Assembly: GCA_035637455.1 (NCBI GenBank)
Contig: DASPXE010000188.1
Coordinates: forward strand, 1-41,568
Direction of reading: 5' to 3'
DNA length: 41,568 nucleotides
Origin: 20CM-4-69-16 sp035637455
GTDB lineage: Bacteria > Gemmatimonadota > Gemmatimonadetes > Gemmatimonadales > GWC2-71-9
The number at the start of each line of letters is the position of its first letter. The first letter of the stretch is position 1. The translations under genes and the position numbers were made by a program. The notes below the pieces were generated by a model. That model had not been told where the DNA came from and did no database searches. It worked only from the letters and a program-made list of their open reading frames with translations. Shown piece after piece: positions 1 through 7,481 of this stretch.

Positions 1-161
1 CCCCTCGGCTGGGCATAGAACCGCACCGGCAGCCGCTCGGTCGGCCAGTGGAACACGTCGCCGCCGGCGTCGAAGCCGTACGTCCCGGCTCGTGCTGGCG
101 GCGTCGGCTCACCACACGCAAGCGGGAGCAGGGCGGCTGCCGCGGCGAGCGCGCGCCTCAG
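1..161 (-). CDS. Lipoprotein, partial (runs off the window start), possibly a matrixin-like metalloprotease
   Basis: An open minus-strand frame runs from position 161 off the window edge, about 53 codons. It reads as a lipoprotein signal peptide (two Arg, an Ala/Leu-rich core, lipobox LPLAC with Cys at residue 16) followed by a segment containing FHWPTERLPVRFY. The frame has no ATG, GTG or TTG before the hydrophobic core. The natural start is a CTG at 161-159 that overlaps the TGA of the upstream gene as CTGA, with a GAGGG about 8 nt before it. The WP..LPV.FY pattern resembles the start of secreted matrixin-type metalloproteases, but the catalytic HExxH region would lie outside the window, so that assignment is a guess. 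It is the last visible gene of the minus-strand metal-transport cluster. Confidence 0.5.
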   Translation of the reverse strand, partial: MRRALAAAAALLPLACGEPTPPARAGTYGFDAGGDVFHWPTERLPVRFYAQPR

Positions 162-796
162 GGGGCGGCCCTCGCGGCGTGCAGGGCCAGCGCGACCCGA
201 TGCACCGTCCGGGCCGAGGTGAACCCTTCGCTGCGCAGCGCAGCAGTCATGAAGCGGTGCATATCGTAGCGTGCCTCGATCCCGAGCTGCCAGCGGCCGA
301 GGACGCGAGGGCGGGCGTACGAAACGACAGCACCAGCGAGCGCGAGCACGCCGCCAGCTCCGCTCCGGAAGATTCCCGTTTCGCCGGCGGGAAGGTACTT
401 GAGGCCGCCCACGTCGGCGCCGACTGCGCAGCCGCCGCGGAGCGGTCGCCGCAACCCCACGGTCAACGCGAGCACGCTGAGACGGCCCAACTCGGCCGAC
501 GTGCCGTCGGCGTCGTGGCGCTCGAGCTCGCTCGTCGAGAAATCGAGGGACGCCTGCGCCGTCCAGCGACGCTGGAGCGGCGCCGCCAGCGTGAGAGCGA
601 TCGCCGACGCCAGGGCGGGGCGCACGTCGAACGGCGTCACGATAAAGTCGTGGACGAGGGTGGATGTGTACCGCAGACCGACGGAAGGCTGGACGGACAA
701 CTGGGCGGGCAGACGGACGGCCGGACAGACGGACAGGAGGAGCGCTACAAGCAAGATTCTTCCGACCGCCCGTCCTCCTGTCCGCCTGCATCGCAT
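158..796 (-). CDS. Small outer-membrane beta-barrel-like protein
   Basis: A 212-residue secreted protein. The start is the ATG at 796, which shares its A with the TGA of the upstream permease (TGATG). A longer frame exists upstream, but this start places a signal peptide (RR-containing n-region, hydrophobic core about residues 13-25, cleavage after LPAQ) at the N-terminus. The mature part alternates polar and hydrophobic residues, with short strands ending in aromatic or basic residues (GLRYTS, LGIEARYD), typical of a small outer-membrane barrel. No named family is recognised. It follows a metal transporter permease, so a metal-related envelope role is possible but only inferred. The signal peptide is encoded inside a repetitive stretch at 690-790; its RRTGGRAV segment recurs nearly identically in the glycosyltransferase at 17429-18442. 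Confidence 0.6.
   Translation of the reverse strand: MRCRRTGGRAVGRILLVALLLSVCPAVRLPAQLSVQPSVGLRYTSTLVHDFIVTPFDVRPALASAIALTLAAPLQRRWTAQASLDFSTSELERHDADGTSAELGRLSVLALTVGLRRPLRGGCAVGADVGGLKYLPAGETGIFRSGAGGVLALAGAVVSYARPRVLGRWQLGIEARYDMHRFMTAALRSEGFTSARTVHRVALALHAARAAP
690..790. repeat. GGAC/GTCC-rich palindromic microrepeat overlapping a signal-peptide coding region
   Basis: On the plus strand, units such as GGACGGAC, AGACGGACGG and GGACAGACGG are strung together up to 740. A 12-bp perfect inverted repeat follows: 730-741 pairs with 773-784, with a 31-nt loop. The segment 764-788 matches 17762-17786 at 23 of 25 positions. The element lies within the first codons of the beta-barrel gene and codes for its n-region and cleavage region. 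Confidence 0.6.
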
Positions 797-1623
797 CACG
801 TCGCCTTGACCCTCCGCACCACCCACGCCAGTGCGAGCAGCAGCCCGTACATGCAGACGATCAGCGGCCCCGTGGGGAGGTCCGCTTTGTACGACACCCA
901 CAGACCGAGGAGCGAGGCGAGCGCGCCGGAACCCCAGGAGATGTACGCGAGCCGCCGCATGTCACGCGTGAACAGGAACGCGATGACCGCCGGCACGACG
1001 AGGAAGCTGAACACCATCAGCACGCCCGCCACCGGTACGGCGAGTGTAATAACGACGCCGAACGACAGGTAGAACAGGAAGTCCCACCAGCGGATCCTCC
1101 ATCCCAGCCGCTCGGCCTCTTCGAGGTGGAACGAGATCGTCAAGAAGCGGTGCCGCAGGGCGTAGTGGAACACGCCGAGCGCGGCGTAGACCGCGGCCAG
1201 CTTGAGAATGGTGGGTTTGAAGTTGACCCAGAGAATGCTGCCCGTCAGGGTCTTCTCGATCGCCTCGCCGCCTCCCGGCACTTTGTTCGCGACGAGTACG
1301 GCTGCGGCTGAGGCGACCACGTACACGATCCCGATGAACGCCTCCTGCGGCACGCGCTGCTCTTCCCGGCGCGAGGTGCGCGTCAGGGCGAACAGCAGCG
1401 CGCCCACCGCGGTCGCAAACAGCGCGAACGCGTACGCCCAGTTCGAGTCTGCCTCGACGTGAATCAGCAGGGCCGATAGTCCACCGAGCGCCGCCATCTG
1501 GGCCAGCGACAGATCGACGAAGATGACCTCGCGCGCGATGACGTGCAGCCCGAGGTAGGACAGCATGGCGACGAGCACAATGCACGCTACGAACGGCGGG
1601 ATCATCAGCTGGAAACCGGTCAC
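796..1623 (-). CDS. ABC-3 family metal-ion transporter permease (ZnuB/MntB type)
   Basis: A 275-residue inner-membrane protein with about eight hydrophobic segments across its whole length. The segment with SLAQMAALGG after a first membrane helix, and the late segment VITLAVPVAGVLMVFSFLVVPA, are the conserved pattern of ABC-3 permeases, which import Zn, Mn or Fe. The start is GTG at 1623, preceded by GGAGG 5 nt upstream. It lies 16 nt after the solute-binding protein gene and overlaps the barrel gene by one base. It would pass metal received from the periplasmic receptor across the inner membrane. The metal cannot be read from the sequence. The nucleotide-binding ATPase normally encoded beside it is absent from the window. 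Confidence 0.88.
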   Translation of the reverse strand: MTGFQLMIPPFVACIVLVAMLSYLGLHVIAREVIFVDLSLAQMAALGGLSALLIHVEADSNWAYAFALFATAVGALLFALTRTSRREEQRVPQEAFIGIVYVVASAAAVLVANKVPGGGEAIEKTLTGSILWVNFKPTILKLAAVYAALGVFHYALRHRFLTISFHLEEAERLGWRIRWWDFLFYLSFGVVITLAVPVAGVLMVFSFLVVPAVIAFLFTRDMRRLAYISWGSGALASLLGLWVSYKADLPTGPLIVCMYGLLLALAWVVRRVKAT

Positions 1624-1639
1624 GCGTCCTCCGCTCGAC

Positions 1640-2680
1640 TCAGTTGGCTGCAGGCCCGCCGCCGCCGAAGGCGCGGGCCAGCTCCGTGATCCAGAGGTTC
1701 ATGAGATCGAAATAGGTATTGATCCCCGGGGCGCCGTTCGTGTTGGACGGTACGATCACCGCTTTCGCCCCCGTCTTCTGCGCCACCTCGAGCACCTGAT
1801 TCCGGTCGTAGTAGTTCGTCGAAAGCAGTACTTGGATGTGCTGATCCCGCATCTCGTTGATCACTTCGAGGACGTGCCCCGGCGTGGGCGGGATCCCCGG
1901 CTTGGGCTCGATGTAGTCAATGCAGGGGATTCCGTACTCTCGAGAGAAGTAGTCCCATTCCTTGTGATAACAGGCGACCGGTTTGCCGCGAAACGGCATC
2001 GCTTCCTTGAGCCACCCGCCCAACCGGTCGATCAGCGGCGCTCCCTGGTACTGCTTGGACTTGAGGAAGTCGAGCAGCTTCCCTTGCCGGTTCAAGTCGG
2101 CGAGGGCTCCGGCACCGAGCAGTTTCACCAGCTCGTCCCCGAAGAGCGCGCGGTAGATCCGCTCCTCGAAGTCCCTCTCGCGCCCGGAGAAATAGTCAGC
2201 GTTCTCAGGGGACACCCGCTTGAGGCCGGTGAGGATGTTGCGCGCGATCTGGACCGCGTTCATCGGGTCCGTCCAGATGTGGGGATTGCCGAACACGTGA
2301 ATGTCGCCTTGCGCGCGCGAGAAGCTCGTGGGGACGTCGAGGAGATCGATCCCGGCGTAGGCGGCCACGTAGCCCGGACCGCCTTCGGTAACCTTGGGGT
2401 TGTTCGCCTTGTCGAGCAGCGCGGGAACCCACAGCTCGAGGTCGAGGCCGGTCGTTACGAACACATCCGCCTGCGACAACGTGGGCACGAAGCTCGGCTT
2501 CGGCTGCACATAGTGCGGGTTCTCGTCGCCGTTGGCGATCGAGGTCACCGTACCACGCTCTCCCACGATCTCGCGCGCGATCGCCGCGTATGTCGTGAGC
2601 GAGGTGACCACCTTCACGGGACCCGCTACCGCGCGTGGGCCACCATGGAATGCCAGGAGCAGCGCCAGATAAGGGAGCAT
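1640..2680 (-). CDS. Periplasmic metal-binding ABC solute-binding protein (ZnuA/TroA-like)
   Basis: A 346-residue protein of the cluster A-I metal receptor family. The start ATG at 2680 follows the upstream TGA by one base and gives a short signal peptide (about residues 1-19); longer in-frame starts would bury it. The expected metal ligands are visible: His in ENPHYVQPKPS, His in GNPHIWTDP and His in ACYHKEWDYF. The fourth ligand region near the C-terminus is less clear. The His-rich loop typical of many zinc-specific ZnuA proteins is missing, so manganese or iron is also possible. The chain is longer than most TroA-type receptors, with an inserted helical region around residues 150-210. It would capture metal in the periplasm for the permease encoded 16 nt downstream. 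Confidence 0.88.
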   Translation of the reverse strand: MLPYLALLLAFHGGPRAVAGPVKVVTSLTTYAAIAREIVGERGTVTSIANGDENPHYVQPKPSFVPTLSQADVFVTTGLDLELWVPALLDKANNPKVTEGGPGYVAAYAGIDLLDVPTSFSRAQGDIHVFGNPHIWTDPMNAVQIARNILTGLKRVSPENADYFSGRERDFEERIYRALFGDELVKLLGAGALADLNRQGKLLDFLKSKQYQGAPLIDRLGGWLKEAMPFRGKPVACYHKEWDYFSREYGIPCIDYIEPKPGIPPTPGHVLEVINEMRDQHIQVLLSTNYYDRNQVLEVAQKTGAKAVIVPSNTNGAPGINTYFDLMNLWITELARAFGGGGPAAN

Positions 2681-2681
2681 G

Positions 2682-3953
2682 TCAGTAGGTCTCGTGTTTG
2701 TGTGGTCCGATGGCCCAGACTGCCTGAAGGACGAGTTGTTGTGAAGCCGCGCGGCCCGCAGGCTTTGCCCAGGCGTATTGCGCACGCAGCTCGACCCACT
2801 CACTCTCCCACAGCGTGAGCGACGGGGTGAGCTGCCGCGTGATCAAGGTCGAGACCGGGTCCTCGACGTAGTCGTAGCGTACGCCGGCGATCCAGCGCTG
2901 GCCAAGCTTGTAGGTGGTACCCGCGTACCAGCCAAGGTGCGTTGAACCGGTGCCGGCATCCTCCTTCCGCAACGCGTACAGCTCGGCCCGCAGCGTCCAC
3001 TCGCGGTACAGCGCTCGGGCCGGGGGACGCCAGGTCATCCGGAAATCGAGGCCGCCGACCCTGGTGCGCAGACTCGAATCAGGGTTGGTGCCGTACAGCC
3101 CGGTGGCACCGATCTGCATGTAGGCGGAGCGAGTGAGTTGCCAGAAGTTGAGCAGGTGCACGAGGTAAGTCGGCCGTCCGCTGCCGCCGAACAACGCGTC
3201 GGTCGAGCTGCGTGTGACCTGGGCAGTCAGCTCGTGGGTGCCGAGCCCGCCGAATGCCCGGTACAGGGAAATCCCGGTGCCGGCGAGGCCGTCATCCCCC
3301 AGATACGCCCGCAGCGCCGGTGGATACTCCGTCTCCGGGAGCGCGTGCAGGTGCCAGCGGTTCAACTCGCCAAACTGCTGGCGGAACTTGCCGATGTCGA
3401 ACCGGATGTGCCCGGGGAGTCCGGTCCAGTAGGCGTACCCTTCTTCCACGCTCACCTCGCCGTTCTCGAGGCTCACGAAGATTTTCGTGCTCGAGTACGG
3501 ATCGAGCGCGGACTGGAATCCGACCTCGAACTCCCGGGGATCAAAGTTGTCCCGCTGGATGCCCGGGCGCTGCGCGGAGGCGCGGACGTCGCCCGTGACG
3601 CTGATCTCCGGGTTGAGCTGCGCCTGGTTGCGCTCGCGCCCAATGAACTTCGTCTGCCCGCTGGTGTCCGCCCTGCCGCGCAGGGTGTCCGTCCCCGCGG
3701 CGGCCGCGGCGGCAGCGCGCAATGCCGCCAGCTCGTCGACGGCGCCGGTATCCTTTGCAGCGCGTGCCGGCGCGATGCCCTGCTGGCGTCCGAGTGCGGC
3801 ACGCAGGCTGTCGAGCCGCACCCGCAGCGCTCGCAGCTCCGCCGCGAGCGAATCGACCTGTCGCTGGACCGGCTGCTGCGCGCTGGCGCGCCTCGCGGCC
3901 CCCGCGAGCAGGCACGCGAGCGCGACGCTGAATGCGTAGCGATGGATAGTCAT
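2682..3953 (-). CDS. Porin-like outer-membrane protein with N-terminal coiled coil
   Basis: A 423-residue secreted protein. The chosen start is ATG at 3953, directly after GAGGGAG; it gives a signal peptide ending ARRASAQ. Residues about 27-60 form a heptad-type coiled coil (QVDSLAAELRALRVRLDSLRAAL) and are followed by an Ala-rich linker. The remaining 320 residues carry amphipathic beta strands rich in aromatic girdle residues and end in a C-terminal aromatic residue (ETY). This is the layout of trimeric porins whose coiled coil sits in the periplasm. It lies 1 nt from the metal-binding receptor gene and presumably shares its transcript, so it may supply metal across the outer membrane. That role is inferred from context; the sequence itself shows only a barrel-like protein. 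Confidence 0.7.
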   Translation of the reverse strand: MTIHRYAFSVALACLLAGAARRASAQQPVQRQVDSLAAELRALRVRLDSLRAALGRQQGIAPARAAKDTGAVDELAALRAAAAAAAGTDTLRGRADTSGQTKFIGRERNQAQLNPEISVTGDVRASAQRPGIQRDNFDPREFEVGFQSALDPYSSTKIFVSLENGEVSVEEGYAYWTGLPGHIRFDIGKFRQQFGELNRWHLHALPETEYPPALRAYLGDDGLAGTGISLYRAFGGLGTHELTAQVTRSSTDALFGGSGRPTYLVHLLNFWQLTRSAYMQIGATGLYGTNPDSSLRTRVGGLDFRMTWRPPARALYREWTLRAELYALRKEDAGTGSTHLGWYAGTTYKLGQRWIAGVRYDYVEDPVSTLITRQLTPSLTLWESEWVELRAQYAWAKPAGRAASQQLVLQAVWAIGPHKHETY

Positions 3954-4027
3954 CTCCCTCGATTCCCCCCGTTCGATCGGCCGAACTTGGCGCCCGGCCG
4001 CGCAGGCGGCGGACGCGTGTGTCATGG

Positions 4028-4050
4028 CCGGCGTCGCGCAGCGACGCCGG
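4028..4050. other. Perfect 10-bp hairpin between two metal-cluster genes
   Basis: The arms 4028-4037 and 4041-4050 (CCGGCGTCGC and its complement) pair perfectly around a 3-base loop. The hairpin lies in the 102-nt gap between the small Cys/His protein gene and the porin-like gene. No T-run follows on either strand, so it is not a classical intrinsic terminator. It could trim or stabilise mRNA, or attenuate transcription. Confidence 0.4.
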
Positions 4051-4055
4051 GTCGG

Positions 4056-4406
4056 CTACGAACGCGAGGGAGGAGCGCGGGGTGGGGCGGTGAGGTGATC
4101 GGCGCAGGCGATCGGGGCGATCGCGAACCGCTCGCGCGGCCGCTCGGACGCGGTGGTCGCCGCGGGCTGCAGGCGCGGTTGCTGGGTGGTGACTCGCGTG
4201 GCGGCATAGTGGCACAGCACGCACCGCAGCTCATCATGCAGCGCCAGACAGCCGGAGCCGTGCTGCGCTTCGATGTGCGCCGGCGCGGTGAAGCGCTCCG
4301 AGGCGTGCGCCAGCGGCACGACGCCTCCCGCGATGCCTTGGATGACAAGCAGCAGCGCGGCCAGCGGAGCGGTCCGACGTGGGCGGTGCACCCGGGGTAC
4401 GATCAC
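4056..4406 (-). CDS. Small secreted Cys/His-rich protein, unknown family
   Basis: A 116-residue protein whose ATG at 4406 overlaps the nfo stop codon as ATGA. Residues about 12-35 form a signal peptide with an AHA-type cleavage site. The mature part opens with a compact motif of potential soft-metal ligands: H in APAHIEAQH, then GSGC, LHDE and RCVLCH, that is H-x4-H-x3-C-x3-H-x4-C-x2-CH. After that comes a Pro/Ala/Arg-rich tail with one more Cys and His. I do not recognise a family; the length and ligand spacing recall small metal-associated periplasmic proteins. Its position just ahead of the porin, receptor and permease genes suggests metal binding or sensing in the periplasm. That is inference only. 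Confidence 0.55.
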   Translation of the reverse strand: MIVPRVHRPRRTAPLAALLLVIQGIAGGVVPLAHASERFTAPAHIEAQHGSGCLALHDELRCVLCHYAATRVTTQQPRLQPAATTASERPRERFAIAPIACADHLTAPPRAPPSRS

Positions 4407-5299
4407 CCTTCTCCTACGGTTTGCGCGGTGCGCCTGTTGGCACGCGCGTAGGCTCGCAGCCGTCGCAGCATCCGCCGGTCGTTCCGGACCGGATCGTCGC
4501 CCTTCGGCGTCTCGATAATCTTAATCACCGCCGCGAAGCGCGCGTCGCGCATGATCCGTCGAAACGGCTCGGGCCCGATCTCCCCTTCGCCGATCCACTC
4601 GTGGCGGTCGAGGCGCGAGCCCCGCGCGCCCTTGGAGTCGTTGAGGTGTAAGCACTTGAGCAAGGGGAGCCCCACCAGCCGGTCGAACTGTTGCCACACC
4701 TCGTCGATCTGCCCGACCACGTCATACCCCGCGGCATGGAGATGGGCCGTGTCGAGGCAGAACCCGACCCGCGCCCGGACGGCGGCCGGCAGCGCGTCGC
4801 GCAGCGCCTCGAGCTCCTCGAACGTCGACCCCAGCGCCGTTCCGGCGCCGGCGGTGCCCTCGATCAGCACGCCGACGTCGTCCGGCGCCGCCGTGAGACA
4901 GGCCGCGTAGGCGCGCGCGTTGCGGTCCATGCCGGCGGCGCGATCGTCCATGTAGTTGCCGGGGTGCGACACGACCCACGGGATCCCGAGCGCGTGGCAG
5001 CGCGCCAGCTCTCCGGCAAAACAGCGCATGCTGCGCGCCCGCAGCCGGTGGTCGGGCGAGGCGAGATTGATCAGATAGCTGTCGTGCGACACGGCGATCC
5101 GGATCCCGCTCGCCACGAGGCCGGTGCGGAACTGCGCGACGTCGGCGGCGTCCAGCACGGGCTCCCGCCATTGGCTGGGCGTCTTGGTGAAAACCTGAAT
5201 GGCGGTGGCGCCGATCGCCAGCGCGCGGGCGGGCGCCGTCCCGACCCCACCTTGCGTCGAGACGTGTGCGCCCAGCAGGTCGTCTCGAGTCGGCTTCAG
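4403..5299 (-). CDS. nfo: Endonuclease IV (AP endonuclease, CTG start)
   Basis: A 298-residue member of the Zn-dependent endonuclease IV family, which cleaves DNA 5' to abasic sites in base-excision repair. Family motifs appear in order: LGAHVSTQGG near the N-terminus, VFTKTPSQW, SHPGNYMDD, DTAHLHAAGYD, and LHLNDSKGARGSR followed by DRHEWIG. The first in-frame ATG, GTG or TTG is a GTG at 5158, which lies after the essential N-terminal strand. The real start must therefore be upstream. A CTG at 5299-5297 overlaps the pcm stop as CTGA, has AAGGAGA about 7 nt before it, and yields a family-typical beginning (KPTRDDLLGAHVS). Variations: LIEGTAG replaces the usual LIENTAG and DTAH replaces DTCH. 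It is translationally coupled to pcm, giving a repair pair for DNA and protein damage. Confidence 0.9.
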   Translation of the reverse strand: MKPTRDDLLGAHVSTQGGVGTAPARALAIGATAIQVFTKTPSQWREPVLDAADVAQFRTGLVASGIRIAVSHDSYLINLASPDHRLRARSMRCFAGELARCHALGIPWVVSHPGNYMDDRAAGMDRNARAYAACLTAAPDDVGVLIEGTAGAGTALGSTFEELEALRDALPAAVRARVGFCLDTAHLHAAGYDVVGQIDEVWQQFDRLVGLPLLKCLHLNDSKGARGSRLDRHEWIGEGEIGPEPFRRIMRDARFAAVIKIIETPKGDDPVRNDRRMLRRLRAYARANRRTAQTVGEG

Positions 5300-5964
5300 T
5301 TCCGGTCTCCTTCCGTGAACGCGAGCCGCGAGATGAGCGGCACGAACCGCACGCCCCCGGCGCGCCGCTCGTCGAGCCCGGCGGGCGTCCGCGTGAGTAT
5401 GACCAGCTCCTGGGCGCCCAGGTCACCGATCGGAATGACCAGCCGCCCGCCCAACGCCAGCTGCTCGACCAGCGGTGGCGGCACGCCTGGCGCGGCGGCC
5501 GTCACCAGGATTCCCTCGAACGGGGCGCGTTCGGGCCAGCCGCGTGCGCCGTCGCCCAGCCGGGTCTCGATGTTCACGAGCCCCAGCCGGCGGAACCGCT
5601 CTTCGGCTTCGACGAGGAGATCGGGGAGCCGCTCGATCGTGCACACGCGCGCGCCCAGGTGCGCGAGGATCGCGGTCTGGTACCCCGATCCGGTACCGAT
5701 CTCGAGCACCAGGTCGCCGCGCCGCACAGCGAGGCACTGGGTCATCAACGCGACGATGTACGGCTGGGAGATCGTCTGGCCGCTTCCGATGGGGAGCGGG
5801 GCGTCGTCGTAGGCGTCCTCGGCGAGGTGCGGCGGCAGGAACCACTCGCGCGGGACGCGCGCCAGCGCCGCGAGCAGCCGCCGGTCGGTGATGCCGCGGG
5901 CCGCGAGCTGGCTCGCCACCATGCGACGGCGCTGGCGGCGCGTCTCAGGCGCCGGGACGCTCAC
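5296..5964 (-). CDS. pcm: Protein-L-isoaspartate O-methyltransferase
   Basis: A 222-residue cytoplasmic enzyme that methylates isoaspartyl residues from S-adenosylmethionine, starting their repair to aspartate. The SAM-binding motif VLEIGTGSGYQTAILA is present, as are the family segments REWFLPP, YDDAPLPIGSGQTISQPYIVALM and LVIPIG. The length is normal. It starts with GTG at 5964, with GGAG about 8 nt upstream. The 74-nt gap to the divergent diguanylate cyclase contains a possible minus-strand -10 box (TATAGT, 6000-6005) but no convincing -35. It is the first gene of the minus-strand run and its TGA overlaps the CTG start of nfo. Confidence 0.95.
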   Translation of the reverse strand: MSVPAPETRRQRRRMVASQLAARGITDRRLLAALARVPREWFLPPHLAEDAYDDAPLPIGSGQTISQPYIVALMTQCLAVRRGDLVLEIGTGSGYQTAILAHLGARVCTIERLPDLLVEAEERFRRLGLVNIETRLGDGARGWPERAPFEGILVTAAAPGVPPPLVEQLALGGRLVIPIGDLGAQELVILTRTPAGLDERRAGGVRFVPLISRLAFTEGDRN

Positions 5965-6038
5965 GTGCCGCGCTCCGCGGTTGCCGTCCCATACCGTGAA
6001 CTATAGCTTGACACGCCTCCAAACGTGCGGGAGCCCGG

Positions 6039-7481
6039 TTGCCCGAGCCAACGCAGTTTCGCATCCTCCTCGTCGGCGACCCAGCCGCCCGGCCTGACGG
6101 CCTCGAGCGCTTCCTGGTCCGCGGCGGATTCCAGGTTACCGAGGCGGCGTATCCGCCCCCGGGCACGGACCGGCCCGACCAGCACGCGCCCGATCTGCTG
6201 ATCTTCGCCGTGGGCGCCCGGGAGGCGCGGCTCTCGGATGCGGTACGCGACCTCGCCACCGCGCCCCGCTTCTCGGCAGTCCCCGTGATCGTCCTCGTGG
6301 CGGACGGCGGTGCCGACGCGGTGACGGATGCGCTCCAGGCCGGCGCCGAGGACGCGATGGCGAGCCCGGTGCACTTCGGTGAGCTCCGCGCCCGCATCGA
6401 CGCCGACCTGCGCGTCCGGCGGGAGTTGCAGGAGGCGCGCGACGCGCTGCGCACGCGCGATCTCCTGTTCGACATCTTCCAGGAGGTCTCCGCCGCGCTG
6501 CGCGCCGACGAGATTTTCCAGACGCTCGTCCGGCGGGTCGGGCAGGCGTTCGGGTTGACGCACTGCTCCTTCGTGCTCACCGCCCCGGGCGAGGACCAGG
6601 GGCGCGTGGTCGCCGTCTACGAGAATCCGGCCATCCGCGACTTGCGGGTGGAGCTGGAGCGGTACCCTGAGATCCAGGAGGCCATCCGCACCGAGCGCCC
6701 GGTGATCATCCACGACGTGCGCGACCACCCGTTGTTCGACGCGACGCGGCGGCGTTGGGTGCAACAAGCGATTGAGGTGAACGTGCAGTCGGCCGTGGCG
6801 CTCCCCGTGTTCGTGCAGGGCCGGGCGGCCGGCGTGTTCTTCCTCCGGACGGTGCAAGGCGACCCGCGGCTTCGCCCCCAGGACGTGGCGTTCGCCAACA
6901 CCATCGCGCAGGCGGCGGCCCGCGTGCTCGAGAACGAAGAGCGGCGCGCCGCGATCTACCGGCGCCAGATCAGCGCCGGGGTGACGGACGTCCTCACCGG
7001 CTGCGCCAGCCTCGACGCCCTGGACCGCCGGCTGCGCGACGAGTTCGAGCGCGCGCGTCGCTATTCACTGCGCTTCGCGGTCGTGGTCCTCGACATCGAC
7101 CGGTTGCGGGACATCAACGAGCGGCTGGGCCAGCAGGCGGGGGACCGGGTGCTCGCCGAGGTCGGGGCGATGATGCAGCGCGAAATCCGCGCGCCCGATT
7201 TCGTGGCCCGCTATGGCGGCGACGAGTTCGCACTGATCCTGCCCGAGACGGACGGCCGGGGCGGCCGCCAGTTCATCGAGCGACTTCGTCTGGTGCTGGC
7301 GCGCCACACCTTCCCCGATCTTGGCCCCGGCCAGGTGCCGACGGTTTCGGCCGGCGTCGTCGCGTTCCCGCACTCGCAGGTGTTGCGGCCGGAAGATCTC
7401 TTCGCCCAGGTCGAGGCGGCACTCGAGCGGGGGAAGAAGACGGAGCCGGACCGGATCGGAGTCAGTCCAGAGTCTTCCTGA
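6039..7481 (+). CDS. Diguanylate cyclase: degenerate receiver, GAF and GGDEF domains
   Basis: A 480-residue cytoplasmic signalling protein. Residues about 7-125 have a receiver-like fold pattern (FRILLVGD, then PDLLIFAVG), but the phospho-acceptor Asp position is occupied by a non-acidic residue, so phosphorylation is unlikely. Residues about 140-295 resemble a GAF ligand-binding domain. Residues about 310-475 are a GGDEF domain with an intact YGGDEFAL signature, expected to make c-di-GMP from two GTP. An inhibitory I-site RAPD lies exactly five residues before GGDEF, predicting product feedback. The start is TTG at 6039, with GGGAG 5 nt before it. It is a single gene, divergent from pcm. Its 3' end overlaps the convergent permease gene by 20 nt. 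Confidence 0.9.
   Translation: MPEPTQFRILLVGDPAARPDGLERFLVRGGFQVTEAAYPPPGTDRPDQHAPDLLIFAVGAREARLSDAVRDLATAPRFSAVPVIVLVADGGADAVTDALQAGAEDAMASPVHFGELRARIDADLRVRRELQEARDALRTRDLLFDIFQEVSAALRADEIFQTLVRRVGQAFGLTHCSFVLTAPGEDQGRVVAVYENPAIRDLRVELERYPEIQEAIRTERPVIIHDVRDHPLFDATRRRWVQQAIEVNVQSAVALPVFVQGRAAGVFFLRTVQGDPRLRPQDVAFANTIAQAAARVLENEERRAAIYRRQISAGVTDVLTGCASLDALDRRLRDEFERARRYSLRFAVVVLDIDRLRDINERLGQQAGDRVLAEVGAMMQREIRAPDFVARYGGDEFALILPETDGRGGRQFIERLRLVLARHTFPDLGPGQVPTVSAGVVAFPHSQVLRPEDLFAQVEAALERGKKTEPDRIGVSPESS

Noticed and set aside
6008..6030. TTGACA at 6008-6013 as the -35 of a promoter for the diguanylate cyclase
   Set aside because: No -10-like box occurs at 15-19 nt spacing before the TTG start at 6039.
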